DNA from: Oceanicaulis sp. HLUCCA04 | Lineage (GTDB): Bacteria; Pseudomonadota; Alphaproteobacteria; Caulobacterales; Maricaulaceae | Reading direction: 5' to 3' | Assembly (NCBI GenBank): GCA_001314625.1 | Contig: LJSH01000001.1 | Coordinates: 62,001-126,000 of the forward strand | DNA length: 64,000 nt | Shown here: positions 49,411 to 57,939 of the stretch, in pieces | Layout: every line of letters begins with the position of its first letter | How positions within the stretch are numbered: the first letter of the stretch is position 1 | Translations under genes and position numbers: made by a program | Notes under the pieces: generated by a model | Told to the model about the DNA's origin: nothing | Seen by the model: only the letters and a program-made list of their open reading frames with translations | Database searches by the model: none

Positions 49411-50113
49411 TCCTCGACAATCTCACCCGCGCCTTCAAAAGCCAGAACTGGTTCGCCGTGGTCCTCGAATTCATCATCGTCATCGCAGGCGTGGTGATCG
49501 GTTTCCAGATCACGGCGTGGAATGCGACGCGCAACGCAGTCGTGCTTGAGCAGACCTATCTGGAAAGGCTGCATGACGACATGGTGCGCTCGCGATCCGT
49601 GCTCGAAAGCGAAATCAGCCGTTCAAGGGAATGGCATGCGGATGGAGACGCGATACGGGTCGCCCTGTTGACCGGTGATCGCGAGGCCGCCGGCACGGGA
49701 CGCCAGCTCAATGCCCGACCCGTCTGGTCGTCGGCTCGCCGCAAATGGGCACGCTGAACGAGCTGATCAGCGGCGGCCAGATGAATCTGATCCGCGATCC
49801 CGATCTGCGCCGGCGCATCGCGCAGACGGACGCCGCGCTGCGCAGCTATGCCGAGTACATCTCGCTGATGAGCAATAATGCTCCCCCCTTCGGATACGCC
49901 ATCCAGACCCGTCTGCAGACAGCGCCGGACGACCCCGAAAACGTGACGTATGACTTTGAAGCGCTCGCCGAAGACGAAGAATTCCTCAATGCGCTCGGCC
50001 ACATGCTGCGTCTGAGTTTGGTCAATCGCTACTGGCTCGAGGGCATGCTGGCCGAAGTGAATGAGCTGGAAACCGCCCTTGCCGAAGCGCTGGATATCGA
50101 GGCCACGCCATAA
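49407..50113 (+). pseudogene. DUF6090-like paralog 3, frameshifted
   Basis: MILDNLTRAFKSQNWFAVVLEFIIVIAGVVIGFQITAWN... leaves frame near 49700-49725; remainder (TRLVVGSPQMGTLNELISGGQMNLIRDPDLRRRIAQTDAALRSY...) continues in frame of ORF 49745..50113. Confidence 0.75.
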
Positions 50114-50227
50114 TCCTCGCCTGCTTTGCGGCTCAGCGCCTGTCCTTGTTTCCAGCGATTCAATATTTGCGTTGACAGGGGGCACCTCAGAGGCCCCAAT
50201 CTTCACTGGGTAAGGCGGGGGCGGAAT

Positions 50228-50869
50228 GTGAATCCGTCACAACGCGGGGAGCGCTTTTTCTTTGTCTACAGCCTGGTGCTGTTTGGCATTGTCGCGGTTT
50301 TCTTTCCGCTCCATGCGCTGGTGAATGCCGATTATCTGCCGCCGATACGGCCAGTATTGCATATTCATGCGGTACTGACCGGAAGCTGGTTTGCCCTGAT
50401 CGTGCTGCAGACCTGGCTGATCGGGCAGGGACGTACGGGCCTCCACAAGGCACTGGGCGCGTCCAGTATTGTGCTGGTTCTGGCCATGCTGCCAACGGGC
50501 GTCTGGGTCTCGTATGAGAACTTTCAGCGCACCGGCGCAGCGCAGATTTTCTACAGTAATTGTGTCAACGTGACGTTCTTCGCGCTCTACTACGCGATGG
50601 CGCTGAACTGGCGCAAAACCGCCGCGCTGCACAAGCGTTTCATGATGTTGGCTAGCCTGTCGATCATGTTCCCGGCACTGGCGCGCGTGGGCTATGTGTT
50701 TGATCTCAATCCGTTTGCAGTCCTGCCCATGTAGCTGATCCTGCTGTTTGCCTTGCCGGTTTATGACATTGTCCGTGAACGGAAGATAAAGACCGCAAGC
50801 GCTGTCGGGCTGGGCCTGACACTGGTTTATATCGGTATCTTACTTGTCATCGGACCGCCGCCGGAGTGA
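50228..50869 (+). pseudogene. multi-TM membrane protein interrupted by in-frame TAG (50732..50734)
   Basis: Same frame continues after TAG as LILLFALPVYDIVRERKIKTASAVGLGLTLVYIGILLVIGPPPE* with hydrophobic helices; GTG start assumed at 50228. Confidence 0.7.
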
Positions 50870-51222
50870 CCCGAAGCGCGCCCTGTCCGAATACCGCCGG
50901 ATCAGTGGGCCGATACATTGAGCATGCGGGCGGGCCCGGACACGGCGAAATGCCAGACCGGTGTTGACTGCACAGCCTGCCGGAACGCCGGACCATGGCG
51001 CCCCGGTCGCGCGGGAGACCTGCGGATGTTGAAGATCGGTTGACCATTGGCGGCGCTCTGCGCCAGACGTTTCCCGCACAGGCACGCCCCGGCGTTCACC
51101 TCCCCGATCCCGGCATCTGCAAAGCCGTCTGCCGGGGCTTTCGCCCATGCGCACCGATCTTGTGCCCCGTCCCGCGCCAAACTCGCTCGCTGCGCCGCAC
51201 TCACCCCACTGCACACACCCCA

Positions 51223-51250
51223 TTGTGTTACTGCGCTAACACGCTATATG
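51223..51250 (+). promoter_or_regulatory. candidate promoter/operator upstream of yerC-his operon
   Basis: TTGTGT-N16-TATATG with perfect inverted repeat GTGTTA-ctgcgc-TAACAC (51225..51242) between the boxes. Confidence 0.5.
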
Positions 51251-51335
51251 GATGACACAACGCAGCGTCACGACACCAAATGGGCCGGCGCCCTGGCGGG
51301 CGGGGCCTGGGCGGACAGGATGGAGGAGGGCGGTG

Positions 51336-51641
51336 ATGCGCCTTGACAGAGCAGCGAAGACCCGTGATTTCAACGCTTTGTGCGAGGCCTTGCTGGCTGC
51401 CCGCACGCAAGGCGAGATGGCGCGCTTCCTCACAGACCTGACCACGCCGGGTGAGCGCGAGGCACTGGCCGAGCGCTGGCGGGTGGCCCAGCTTCTCGAA
51501 GCGGGCAAATCCTATCGCGAGATCAGCGCCGAGACCGGCGTTTCCACCACCACGGTCACGCGCGTGGCGCGCTTTCTCGCGCAGGAGCCCCATCAGGGCT
51601 ACCGCCTGATCCTTGACCGCCTGAAGGAGACAGCACAATGA
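51336..51641 (+). CDS. YerC/YecD family TrpR-related protein
   Basis: EMARFLTDLTTPGEREALAERWRVAQLLEAGKSYREISAETGVSTTTVTRVARFL: TrpR-like HTH. Confidence 0.9.
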   Translation: MRLDRAAKTRDFNALCEALLAARTQGEMARFLTDLTTPGEREALAERWRVAQLLEAGKSYREISAETGVSTTTVTRVARFLAQEPHQGYRLILDRLKETAQ

Positions 51642-52522
51642 GCGCGAACCGTCTCACCCTTGCCATGCAGAAAAAAGGCCGGCTCGCCGAAGGCGGGTTG
51701 GACCTTCTCAAACGCGCAGGCGTGAAGCTCGCCTATGCGCGTGACGAGCTGATGCGCCGCGCGGAAAACCTGCCGCTCGACCTGATGCTGATCCGCGATG
51801 ACGATATCCCCAGCTTCGTCGCCTCAGGCGCGTGCGGGTGCGGTATTGTCGGCGAGAATGTGCTGGCCGAGGCCGCCGCGCGTTCGCCGCGCGTGGCGGG
51901 GCTGGAAATCGTCCAGCGTCTGGCCTTTGCCCGATGCACGCTCAAACTTGCTGCGCCGGTGGACGGGCCGGTGAAGACGGTCGCTGACCTTGAGGGCCGT
52001 GCCATCGCCACCTCCTATCCGGCGCTGACAGCGAAATTCCTCAAAGAGCGCGGCATAACGGCCGAGATCGTCGAGATGGGCGGCTCGGTGGAGGTCGCTC
52101 CGCGTATGAATATCGCCGATGCGATCTGCGATCTGGTCTCTACCGGCGCGACTCTGGAGGCCAATGGGCTGACCGCCTTCGAGACCGTGCTGGAAAGCGA
52201 GGCGGTGCTGATCGCCAACCCGGATGCGCTCAATGGCTCAGGCGCGACGCTGGACCTGCTGGTGGAGCGCTTCAAGGGCGTCATCGCGTCTCGCCAGACC
52301 AAATATATCCTTCTGAATGCCCCCAAGGACCGGCTGGACGAGATCCGCGCCGTGCTGCCGGGCGCCGATTCGCCGACCGTGGCAGCGGTGGTAGGCCGTG
52401 ATGATGTGGTCGCCATCCATGCGGTGTGCACCGAGGAGGTGTTCTGGTCGACGCTGGAGAAGCTCAAAGCCGCAGGCGGGCGCTCCATCCTGGTTCTGCC
52501 GATCGAAAAGATGATGGCGTAA
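51638..52522 (+). CDS. hisG: ATP phosphoribosyltransferase (long form)
   Basis: LAMQKKGRLAEGGLDLLKRAG, ADAICDLVSTGATLEANGL; 294 aa including C-terminal regulatory-type domain. Confidence 0.95.
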   Translation: MSANRLTLAMQKKGRLAEGGLDLLKRAGVKLAYARDELMRRAENLPLDLMLIRDDDIPSFVASGACGCGIVGENVLAEAAARSPRVAGLEIVQRLAFARCTLKLAAPVDGPVKTVADLEGRAIATSYPALTAKFLKERGITAEIVEMGGSVEVAPRMNIADAICDLVSTGATLEANGLTAFETVLESEAVLIANPDALNGSGATLDLLVERFKGVIASRQTKYILLNAPKDRLDEIRAVLPGADSPTVAAVVGRDDVVAIHAVCTEEVFWSTLEKLKAAGGRSILVLPIEKMMA

Positions 52523-52525
52523 ACG

Positions 52526-53839
52526 ATGGCATTATTGACCCGATATGTCTGGGCGCAGCTGTCGCCCGAAGAGCGCGTGGAGCTCATGGCGCGGCCCAGT
52601 GCGGGCTCGGATGCGTTGGCGGTAGCCGCAAATATCCTGTCTGAGGTGCGCAGCGAAGGCGAGGCGGCGGTGCGCCGTTATGCGCAAGAGCTCGATGGCT
52701 ACGCGCCCGATGATTTGCGCGTCCCCGCCGCCGATCTGAAAGCCGCAGCCGATGCGCTGGACCCCGAAGACGCGAGGGCCATTCTGGCGGCCGCCGACGC
52801 CGTGCGCCGCTATCACGCCGAGCAAGGATATAAATCCTATTCGCTGGAGACCTGGCCGGGCGGCGTGGCGCAGCGGCGCGTCTCGCCGCTGGATGTGGCC
52901 GGGCTCTACGTGCCTGCGGGCACCGCGCCGCTGGTCTCAACCCTGGTCATGCTCGCTATCCCGGCCCAGATCGCGGGCGTCAGCCGGATCGCGGTTCTCA
53001 CCCCGCCCGTGAACGCCGCCGGGCCTGACCGCACCATTCTGGGCGCGGCGCATCTGCTTGGCCTTGACGAGGTGTATGCGCTTGGCGGCGCGCACGGCGT
53101 TGCCGCGCTGGGGCTCGGCGTTGCCGGCCTGCCGCGCGCTGACCGTATTTTCGGCCCCGGCAATGCCTATGTCGCTGCCGCCAAGGCGCTTCTCGCGCAG
53201 ACGCAAGGCGGCGCGGCCACCGACCTGCCGGCCGGTCCCAGCGAGGTCATCATCATCGCCGATGACGGCGCCGACCCGGACTTTGTGGCCCTTGATCTTC
53301 TCGCCCAGGCCGAACATGACCGGCTCGCGCAAGTGGTCCTCATCGCCTTCTCCGATGCCTTCATCGACAAGGTGGAAGCTGCTCTGGAAGCCCGCCTTGA
53401 TGGACTTGCGAGGCGTGACATTGCGCTTGCGGCGCTCCAGGGCTCGAAGGTATTCCTCGTGAACGACGATGCGGATGCGGTGGCGGCGGCGGACGCCTAT
53501 GCGGGCGAGCACCTCATCATCCAGACAGCCGACCCGGAAGCGCTCTGCGCCCGCATCACCCATGCCGGGTCCATATTCCTCGGTCCATGGACGCCCGAGG
53601 CGGCGGGCGATTACGCCGCCGGTCCCAACCATTCCCTGCCGACCGGCGGCGCGGCCAGGGCCTATGGCGGTGTCAGCGTCGAGATGTTCCAGAAGACGAC
53701 CAGCATCTTGCGTTTCGACGCCAGAGGCGCAGCGGCCATCGCGCCCACCGTGGAGCGGCTCGCCGCCCTCGAAGGGCTCGATGCGCACCGGCTCGCCATG
53801 GCGGCGCGCCGCGAGAAAGCGCAAGAAGGAGGGCTGTGA
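52526..53839 (+). CDS. hisD: histidinol dehydrogenase
   Basis: YVPAGTAPLVSTLVMLAIPAQIAG, DLPAGPSEVIIIADDGADPDFVALDLLAQAEHD, GPNHSLPTGGAAR. Confidence 0.96.
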   Translation: MALLTRYVWAQLSPEERVELMARPSAGSDALAVAANILSEVRSEGEAAVRRYAQELDGYAPDDLRVPAADLKAAADALDPEDARAILAAADAVRRYHAEQGYKSYSLETWPGGVAQRRVSPLDVAGLYVPAGTAPLVSTLVMLAIPAQIAGVSRIAVLTPPVNAAGPDRTILGAAHLLGLDEVYALGGAHGVAALGLGVAGLPRADRIFGPGNAYVAAAKALLAQTQGGAATDLPAGPSEVIIIADDGADPDFVALDLLAQAEHDRLAQVVLIAFSDAFIDKVEAALEARLDGLARRDIALAALQGSKVFLVNDDADAVAAADAYAGEHLIIQTADPEALCARITHAGSIFLGPWTPEAAGDYAAGPNHSLPTGGAARAYGGVSVEMFQKTTSILRFDARGAAAIAPTVERLAALEGLDAHRLAMAARREKAQEGGL

Positions 53840-53840
53840 C

Positions 53841-55049
53841 ATGAGCGCCATTATGGACCTGTCAGCCGGGCCGGGGACAAGATCGGATCTATCCCGCAAG
53901 GCGCTCATCGCGCGGCTGTCGGATGTCTTGAGCTGCGATCCGGCGCGGCTGGTGCTGGCGCTCAACGCCGCTGCCGCGCAGCAAGCGCTGGCAGCAATGG
54001 ATATAGCGTTCGATGCCAGCCGTCTGGCAGAGGGCCTTGCGGCGCTGGAAAGCCCGTCAAAAGAAGGCGTTACGCTCTACCTGCTGGGCGCGGATACCAG
54101 CGATATTGTGGTAATAGATACCGCCGATCCGGCGCTGGCGGCCAAACTCACCCCGCATCTGAGCCTGCCATACCCTGTTTTCGGCCCCGAAATACTGCCG
54201 CGCCTCTCGCCTGCTGCAATTTTGTCGGCAAAAGCCGATTGGGATCAACGCGCTGCACTGATGTCGGTGTGTGCTGCGCGAATAGGCGAACTGACCGGCG
54301 CCCAGGTGGATAGCGAGGGGGATAAACTCACCCTCTCCAGCCCTGACCGGGCGGCGCTGACGCAGCGCCTCAATGCTCTGGGGTTGAAGCTGGACGAAAC
54401 GCAAGACGGCTTTGCCGCCTGGGTGTTGTCGCTTTCCGAGGCGAAGGCATTGGCTGCGTATCTGGGTGGGCTCAAGGCGCCGCGCACGGCCTCCATCCGG
54501 CGCACCACGAAAGAGACCGATATCGCGCTCTTCATCGATCTGGATGGCGAGGGCGGGCGGTTTGAAACCGGCGTTCACTTCTTTGATCACATGCTCGAAC
54601 AGGTCTCGCGCCATGGCGGCTTCCGTCTCGATGTGGTGTGCGAGGGCGATATCGAGGTCGATACCCACCACACGATCGAGGATGTCTGTCTGGCGCTGGG
54701 CGAAGGCTTGCGCGTCGCGCTGGGCGACAAGGCGGGCATTGCCCGTTTCGGCTTCTCCCTGCCCATGGATGAAACGCGCGCAGGCGTCTGGATCGATCTG
54801 TCGGGCCGTCCCTTCCTGCGCTTTGATGGCGAGATCCCCGGCGAGCGGGTGGGGGATTACCCGGTGGATATGTGCGCGCACGCTTTCCGCTCGATCTCCG
54901 AAACGCTCAAAGCGGCTATCCATGTCGAGGTCAGCGGGGATAACCCCCACCACATGATCGAGGCCTGCTACAAGGCGTTTGGCCGCGCGCTGCGTCAGGC
55001 CATCCGGATAGAAGGCGCCGCCATCCCCTCCACAAAAGGGGTATTGTGA
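53841..55049 (+). CDS. hisB: imidazoleglycerol-phosphate dehydratase with about 213-aa N-terminal extension resembling degenerate HisC
   Basis: C-terminal IGPD domain [47 protein letters not shown]...[18 protein letters not shown] from about 54483; N-terminal part lacks HAD phosphatase motifs. Confidence 0.93.
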   Translation: [402 protein letters not shown]

Positions 55050-55132
55050 TGGGGGGCGGACGAGGGTTGTGCGCGATCTCCCCTGAAACCCCGGACGACC
55101 AGAGGGAGACCCGGGGCCTCTCTCCGCTTCTC

Positions 55133-55176
55133 CTGAAACAGGTCCCGGACAGCGCTGCGCGCTTCCGGGATTTCAG
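55133..55176. repeat. intergenic palindromic (REP-like) hairpin inside his operon
   Basis: CTGAAA...TCCCGGA-c-AGCGC-tgc-GCGCT-TCCGGGA-TTTCAG; a further CCCCGG/CCGGGG pair at 55089..55116. Confidence 0.6.
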
Positions 55177-55191
55177 AGAGTTAATAGCTGC

Positions 55192-55800
55192 ATGACCCTC
55201 GCCCTGATCGATACCTCCACCGCGAATATTGCGAGCGTGCGCTATGCGCTGAACCGGCTGGGCATGGACCCTGTCCTCGCAGCGACACCGGGAGACGCGC
55301 AAAGCGCTACGAAACTTGTCCTGCCGGGCGTGGGCGCGGCGGGCCCCGCAATGCGGGCGCTGGAGCGCTCTGGCTGGGCCGATGCCCTGCGAAATGACAC
55401 ACGGCCGCTGCTGGGTGTGTGCCTGGGTATGCAGCTATTGTTCGGGGAAAGTGACGAGGATAGCGGCGCGGGCGGGCCGGTATCGTTGCTGGGACTTGTC
55501 CCCGGCCGGGTGGAGCGTCTGGACCCAGCGGGCGCGGGTCCGTGGCCGCACATGGGCTGGAATACCCTCGATTTCCTGCCCGGTTCAGACCCGTTGCTCG
55601 AAGGGATAGAGCCCGGCGCCCATGTCTATTTTGTCCATGGTTTTTACGTGCCCGAAGGCCCCGCCACCATCGCCACAACAACCTATGGACCGGGGATAAG
55701 CGCCATGATCCGCCATGGACATATTGCCGGCTGCCAGTTCCACCCGGAACGTTCCGGCGCGGTGGGTGCACGCATTTTGTCCAATTTTATCAAGGGCTAG
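55192..55800 (+). CDS. hisH: imidazole glycerol phosphate synthase, glutamine amidotransferase subunit
   Basis: GVCLGMQLLFGESDE (nucleophile Cys), GWNTLDF, HGHIAGCQFHPERSG. Confidence 0.95.
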   Translation: MTLALIDTSTANIASVRYALNRLGMDPVLAATPGDAQSATKLVLPGVGAAGPAMRALERSGWADALRNDTRPLLGVCLGMQLLFGESDEDSGAGGPVSLLGLVPGRVERLDPAGAGPWPHMGWNTLDFLPGSDPLLEGIEPGAHVYFVHGFYVPEGPATIATTTYGPGISAMIRHGHIAGCQFHPERSGAVGARILSNFIKG

Positions 55801-55803
55801 GAA

Positions 55804-56526
55804 ATGATACTTTATCCAGCCATAGATGTCCTTGACGGTCGGGTCGTTCGGCTCGCAAAGGGGGATTTCTCTGCCGTCACCGATTATGGCGATGATCCGG
55901 TAGCCGTCGCCAGCGCCTATCGCGATGCCGGGGCAGACTGGCTGCATCTGGTCGATCTGTCCGGTGCGCGCGATGGCGCGAGACGCCAGCTATCCCTCGT
56001 GGAGAACGTCGCCGCGACCGGCATCAAGGTGCAGACCGGCGGCGGTGTACGCACGGGCGAAGATATTGAATCGCTGCTGGAATCGGGGGCGTCACGGGTC
56101 GTGATCGGATCACTCGCCATTACCGATCCGGCGCGCGTTTCGGCATGGCTTGTCCGCTATGGGGCGCAAGCCATCGCCGCCGCTTTTGATGTGCGCATGA
56201 AGGGGGATATCCCGGTGCCTGTGGTCAAGGGCTGGACGGAAGAAGCGGGGACAACACTGGGCGAATTGCTGCAAGCCTATCAGCGCCATGGCCTGCGCCA
56301 TGCGCTGGTCACCGACACGGGCCGCGACGGCATGCTGGAGGGCATAAATACCACGCTTTATCAAAGCCTTGTCGCCTCCCGGCCGGAGATCGCCTGGCAG
56401 GCGTCCGGCGGTGTCGCCACGCTGGACGATATCCGGCAGGCGAAAGCCCTCAAAATGGGCGGAGTAATCATCGGCAGGGCGCTGTTTGAAGGCCGCTTCA
56501 CGCTGACCGAGGCATTGGCATGCTAG
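55804..56526 (+). CDS. hisA: phosphoribosylformimino-5-aminoimidazole carboxamide ribotide isomerase
   Basis: [64 protein letters not shown]. Confidence 0.95.
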   Translation: MILYPAIDVLDGRVVRLAKGDFSAVTDYGDDPVAVASAYRDAGADWLHLVDLSGARDGARRQLSLVENVAATGIKVQTGGGVRTGEDIESLLESGASRVVIGSLAITDPARVSAWLVRYGAQAIAAAFDVRMKGDIPVPVVKGWTEEAGTTLGELLQAYQRHGLRHALVTDTGRDGMLEGINTTLYQSLVASRPEIAWQASGGVATLDDIRQAKALKMGGVIIGRALFEGRFTLTEALAC

Positions 56527-57287
56527 CCCGGCGCATCATTCCCTGTCTGGATGTACGCGATGGCAAAGTGGTCAAGGGCGTGCGCTTCAAGGACCACGAG
56601 ATCGTCGGCGATATCGTCGACCTTGCAAGGCTTTACGCGCAGCAGGGCGCCGATGAGCTGGTCTTCTACGACATCTCCGCCAGCCCGGAGGGCCGCGAGG
56701 TGGAGCCCGCCTGGGTGGGCCGCGTGGCGCAAGTGATCGACATACCGTTCTGCGTGGCCGGCGGCATACGCTCGGTGACGGCGGCGCGTGCGCGCCTGCA
56801 TGCGGGGGCAGACAAGATATCCATCAACACGCCCGCGCTTGAAAACCCCAGCCTGATCAATGATCTGGCCGATGAATTTGGCTCCCAGTGTGTGGTTGTC
56901 GGCATGGATAGCCGAAAAATTGGGGGGATATGGCGCTTGCATCAATATACTGGCGACCCGGACCGTACCCTGACCAGCGAGCGTGATACGCTGTCATGGA
57001 TAAAGGAAGTCGTGGACCGGGGCGCAGGCGAGATTGTCCTTAATTGCATGGACCAGGACGGTGTACGCCAAGGCTATGATATTGAACAGTTAATTGTCGC
57101 CAGAGAAGTCTGCCCGGTGCCCCTGATATCCTCCGGCGGAGCGGGCGCGATGGACCATTTCGAGGACGTGTTCAAAAAGGCCAATGTTGACGGGGCGTTA
57201 GCGGCAAGTGTGTTCCACAAGGGCGTGATTTCCATCCCCGATCTGAAGACTTATCTCGCACAATCCGGCATCGAGGTGCGCCCATGA
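56520..57287 (+). CDS. hisF: imidazole glycerol phosphate synthase, cyclase subunit
   Basis: [59 protein letters not shown]. Confidence 0.96.
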   Translation: MLARRIIPCLDVRDGKVVKGVRFKDHEIVGDIVDLARLYAQQGADELVFYDISASPEGREVEPAWVGRVAQVIDIPFCVAGGIRSVTAARARLHAGADKISINTPALENPSLINDLADEFGSQCVVVGMDSRKIGGIWRLHQYTGDPDRTLTSERDTLSWIKEVVDRGAGEIVLNCMDQDGVRQGYDIEQLIVAREVCPVPLISSGGAGAMDHFEDVFKKANVDGALAASVFHKGVISIPDLKTYLAQSGIEVRP

Positions 57288-57913
57288 GCGACGATCTCTC
57301 CGCGCTTTCCGCAGCGCAAGTCGACTTTGAAAAAGGCGATGGCCTGGTTCCTGCCATCGTCCAGCACAGTCTGACCGGCGAAGTGCTGATGCTCGGCTAT
57401 ATGAATGCTGAAGCGCTGCAGGTGACGCAAGCCAAGGGCCTTGTAACCTTCTGGAGCCGTTCAAAGAACCGTCTCTGGACCAAGGGTGAAACCTCCGGTG
57501 ATGTGCTGCGCCTTGTCAGTCTCGCCGCCGATTGCGACCGCGATGCGATATTGGTGCAGGCTCTGCCCGAGGGACCGACCTGCCATCTGGGCACGCGCTC
57601 GTGCTTTGGTGAGTATCCCGGCCCGGCGCTGGCTTTCTTGGGCGAACTGTCCGCAATCGTGGACAAGCGGGCAGGGGCCGATCCCGAAGACAGCTACACT
57701 GCGCGGCTATTAGCCAATGGAATCAACAAGGTAGCGCAAAAAGTGGGCGAAGAGGGCGTGGAAACGGCGCTCGCGGGCGTTTCAGAGGATAATTCGGCCC
57801 TCACCGGTGAGGCGGCGGACCTCGTCTTCCACCTCATTGTCCTCTTGAAAGCGCGCGGCCTGTCCCTCACGGATGTCACCGAAGAATTGAAGCGCCGCCA
57901 CGCCAGGGCGTGA
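57284..57913 (+). CDS. hisIE: bifunctional phosphoribosyl-AMP cyclohydrolase/phosphoribosyl-ATP pyrophosphatase
   Basis: HisI part [37 protein letters not shown]...DCDRDAILV and HisE part [28 protein letters not shown]. Confidence 0.95.
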   Translation: MSDDLSALSAAQVDFEKGDGLVPAIVQHSLTGEVLMLGYMNAEALQVTQAKGLVTFWSRSKNRLWTKGETSGDVLRLVSLAADCDRDAILVQALPEGPTCHLGTRSCFGEYPGPALAFLGELSAIVDKRAGADPEDSYTARLLANGINKVAQKVGEEGVETALAGVSEDNSALTGEAADLVFHLIVLLKARGLSLTDVTEELKRRHARA

Positions 57914-57939
57914 CAGCGCTTGGCTTTTGTGACCCGGCC

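Noticed and set aside
49690-49757. Programmed -1 frameshift in the third DUF6090-like paralog
   Set aside because: No X_XXY_YYZ slippery heptamer or clear stimulatory structure seen in the overlap; mutation or sequencing error is simpler.
50840-51223. ORFs in the 50870-51220 interval between the disrupted membrane gene and yerC (e.g. 50840..51223 -, 50902..51216 -)
   Set aside because: No recognisable domain, mutually overlapping frames, compositionally like non-coding high-GC DNA; could be decayed sequence but cannot be supported.
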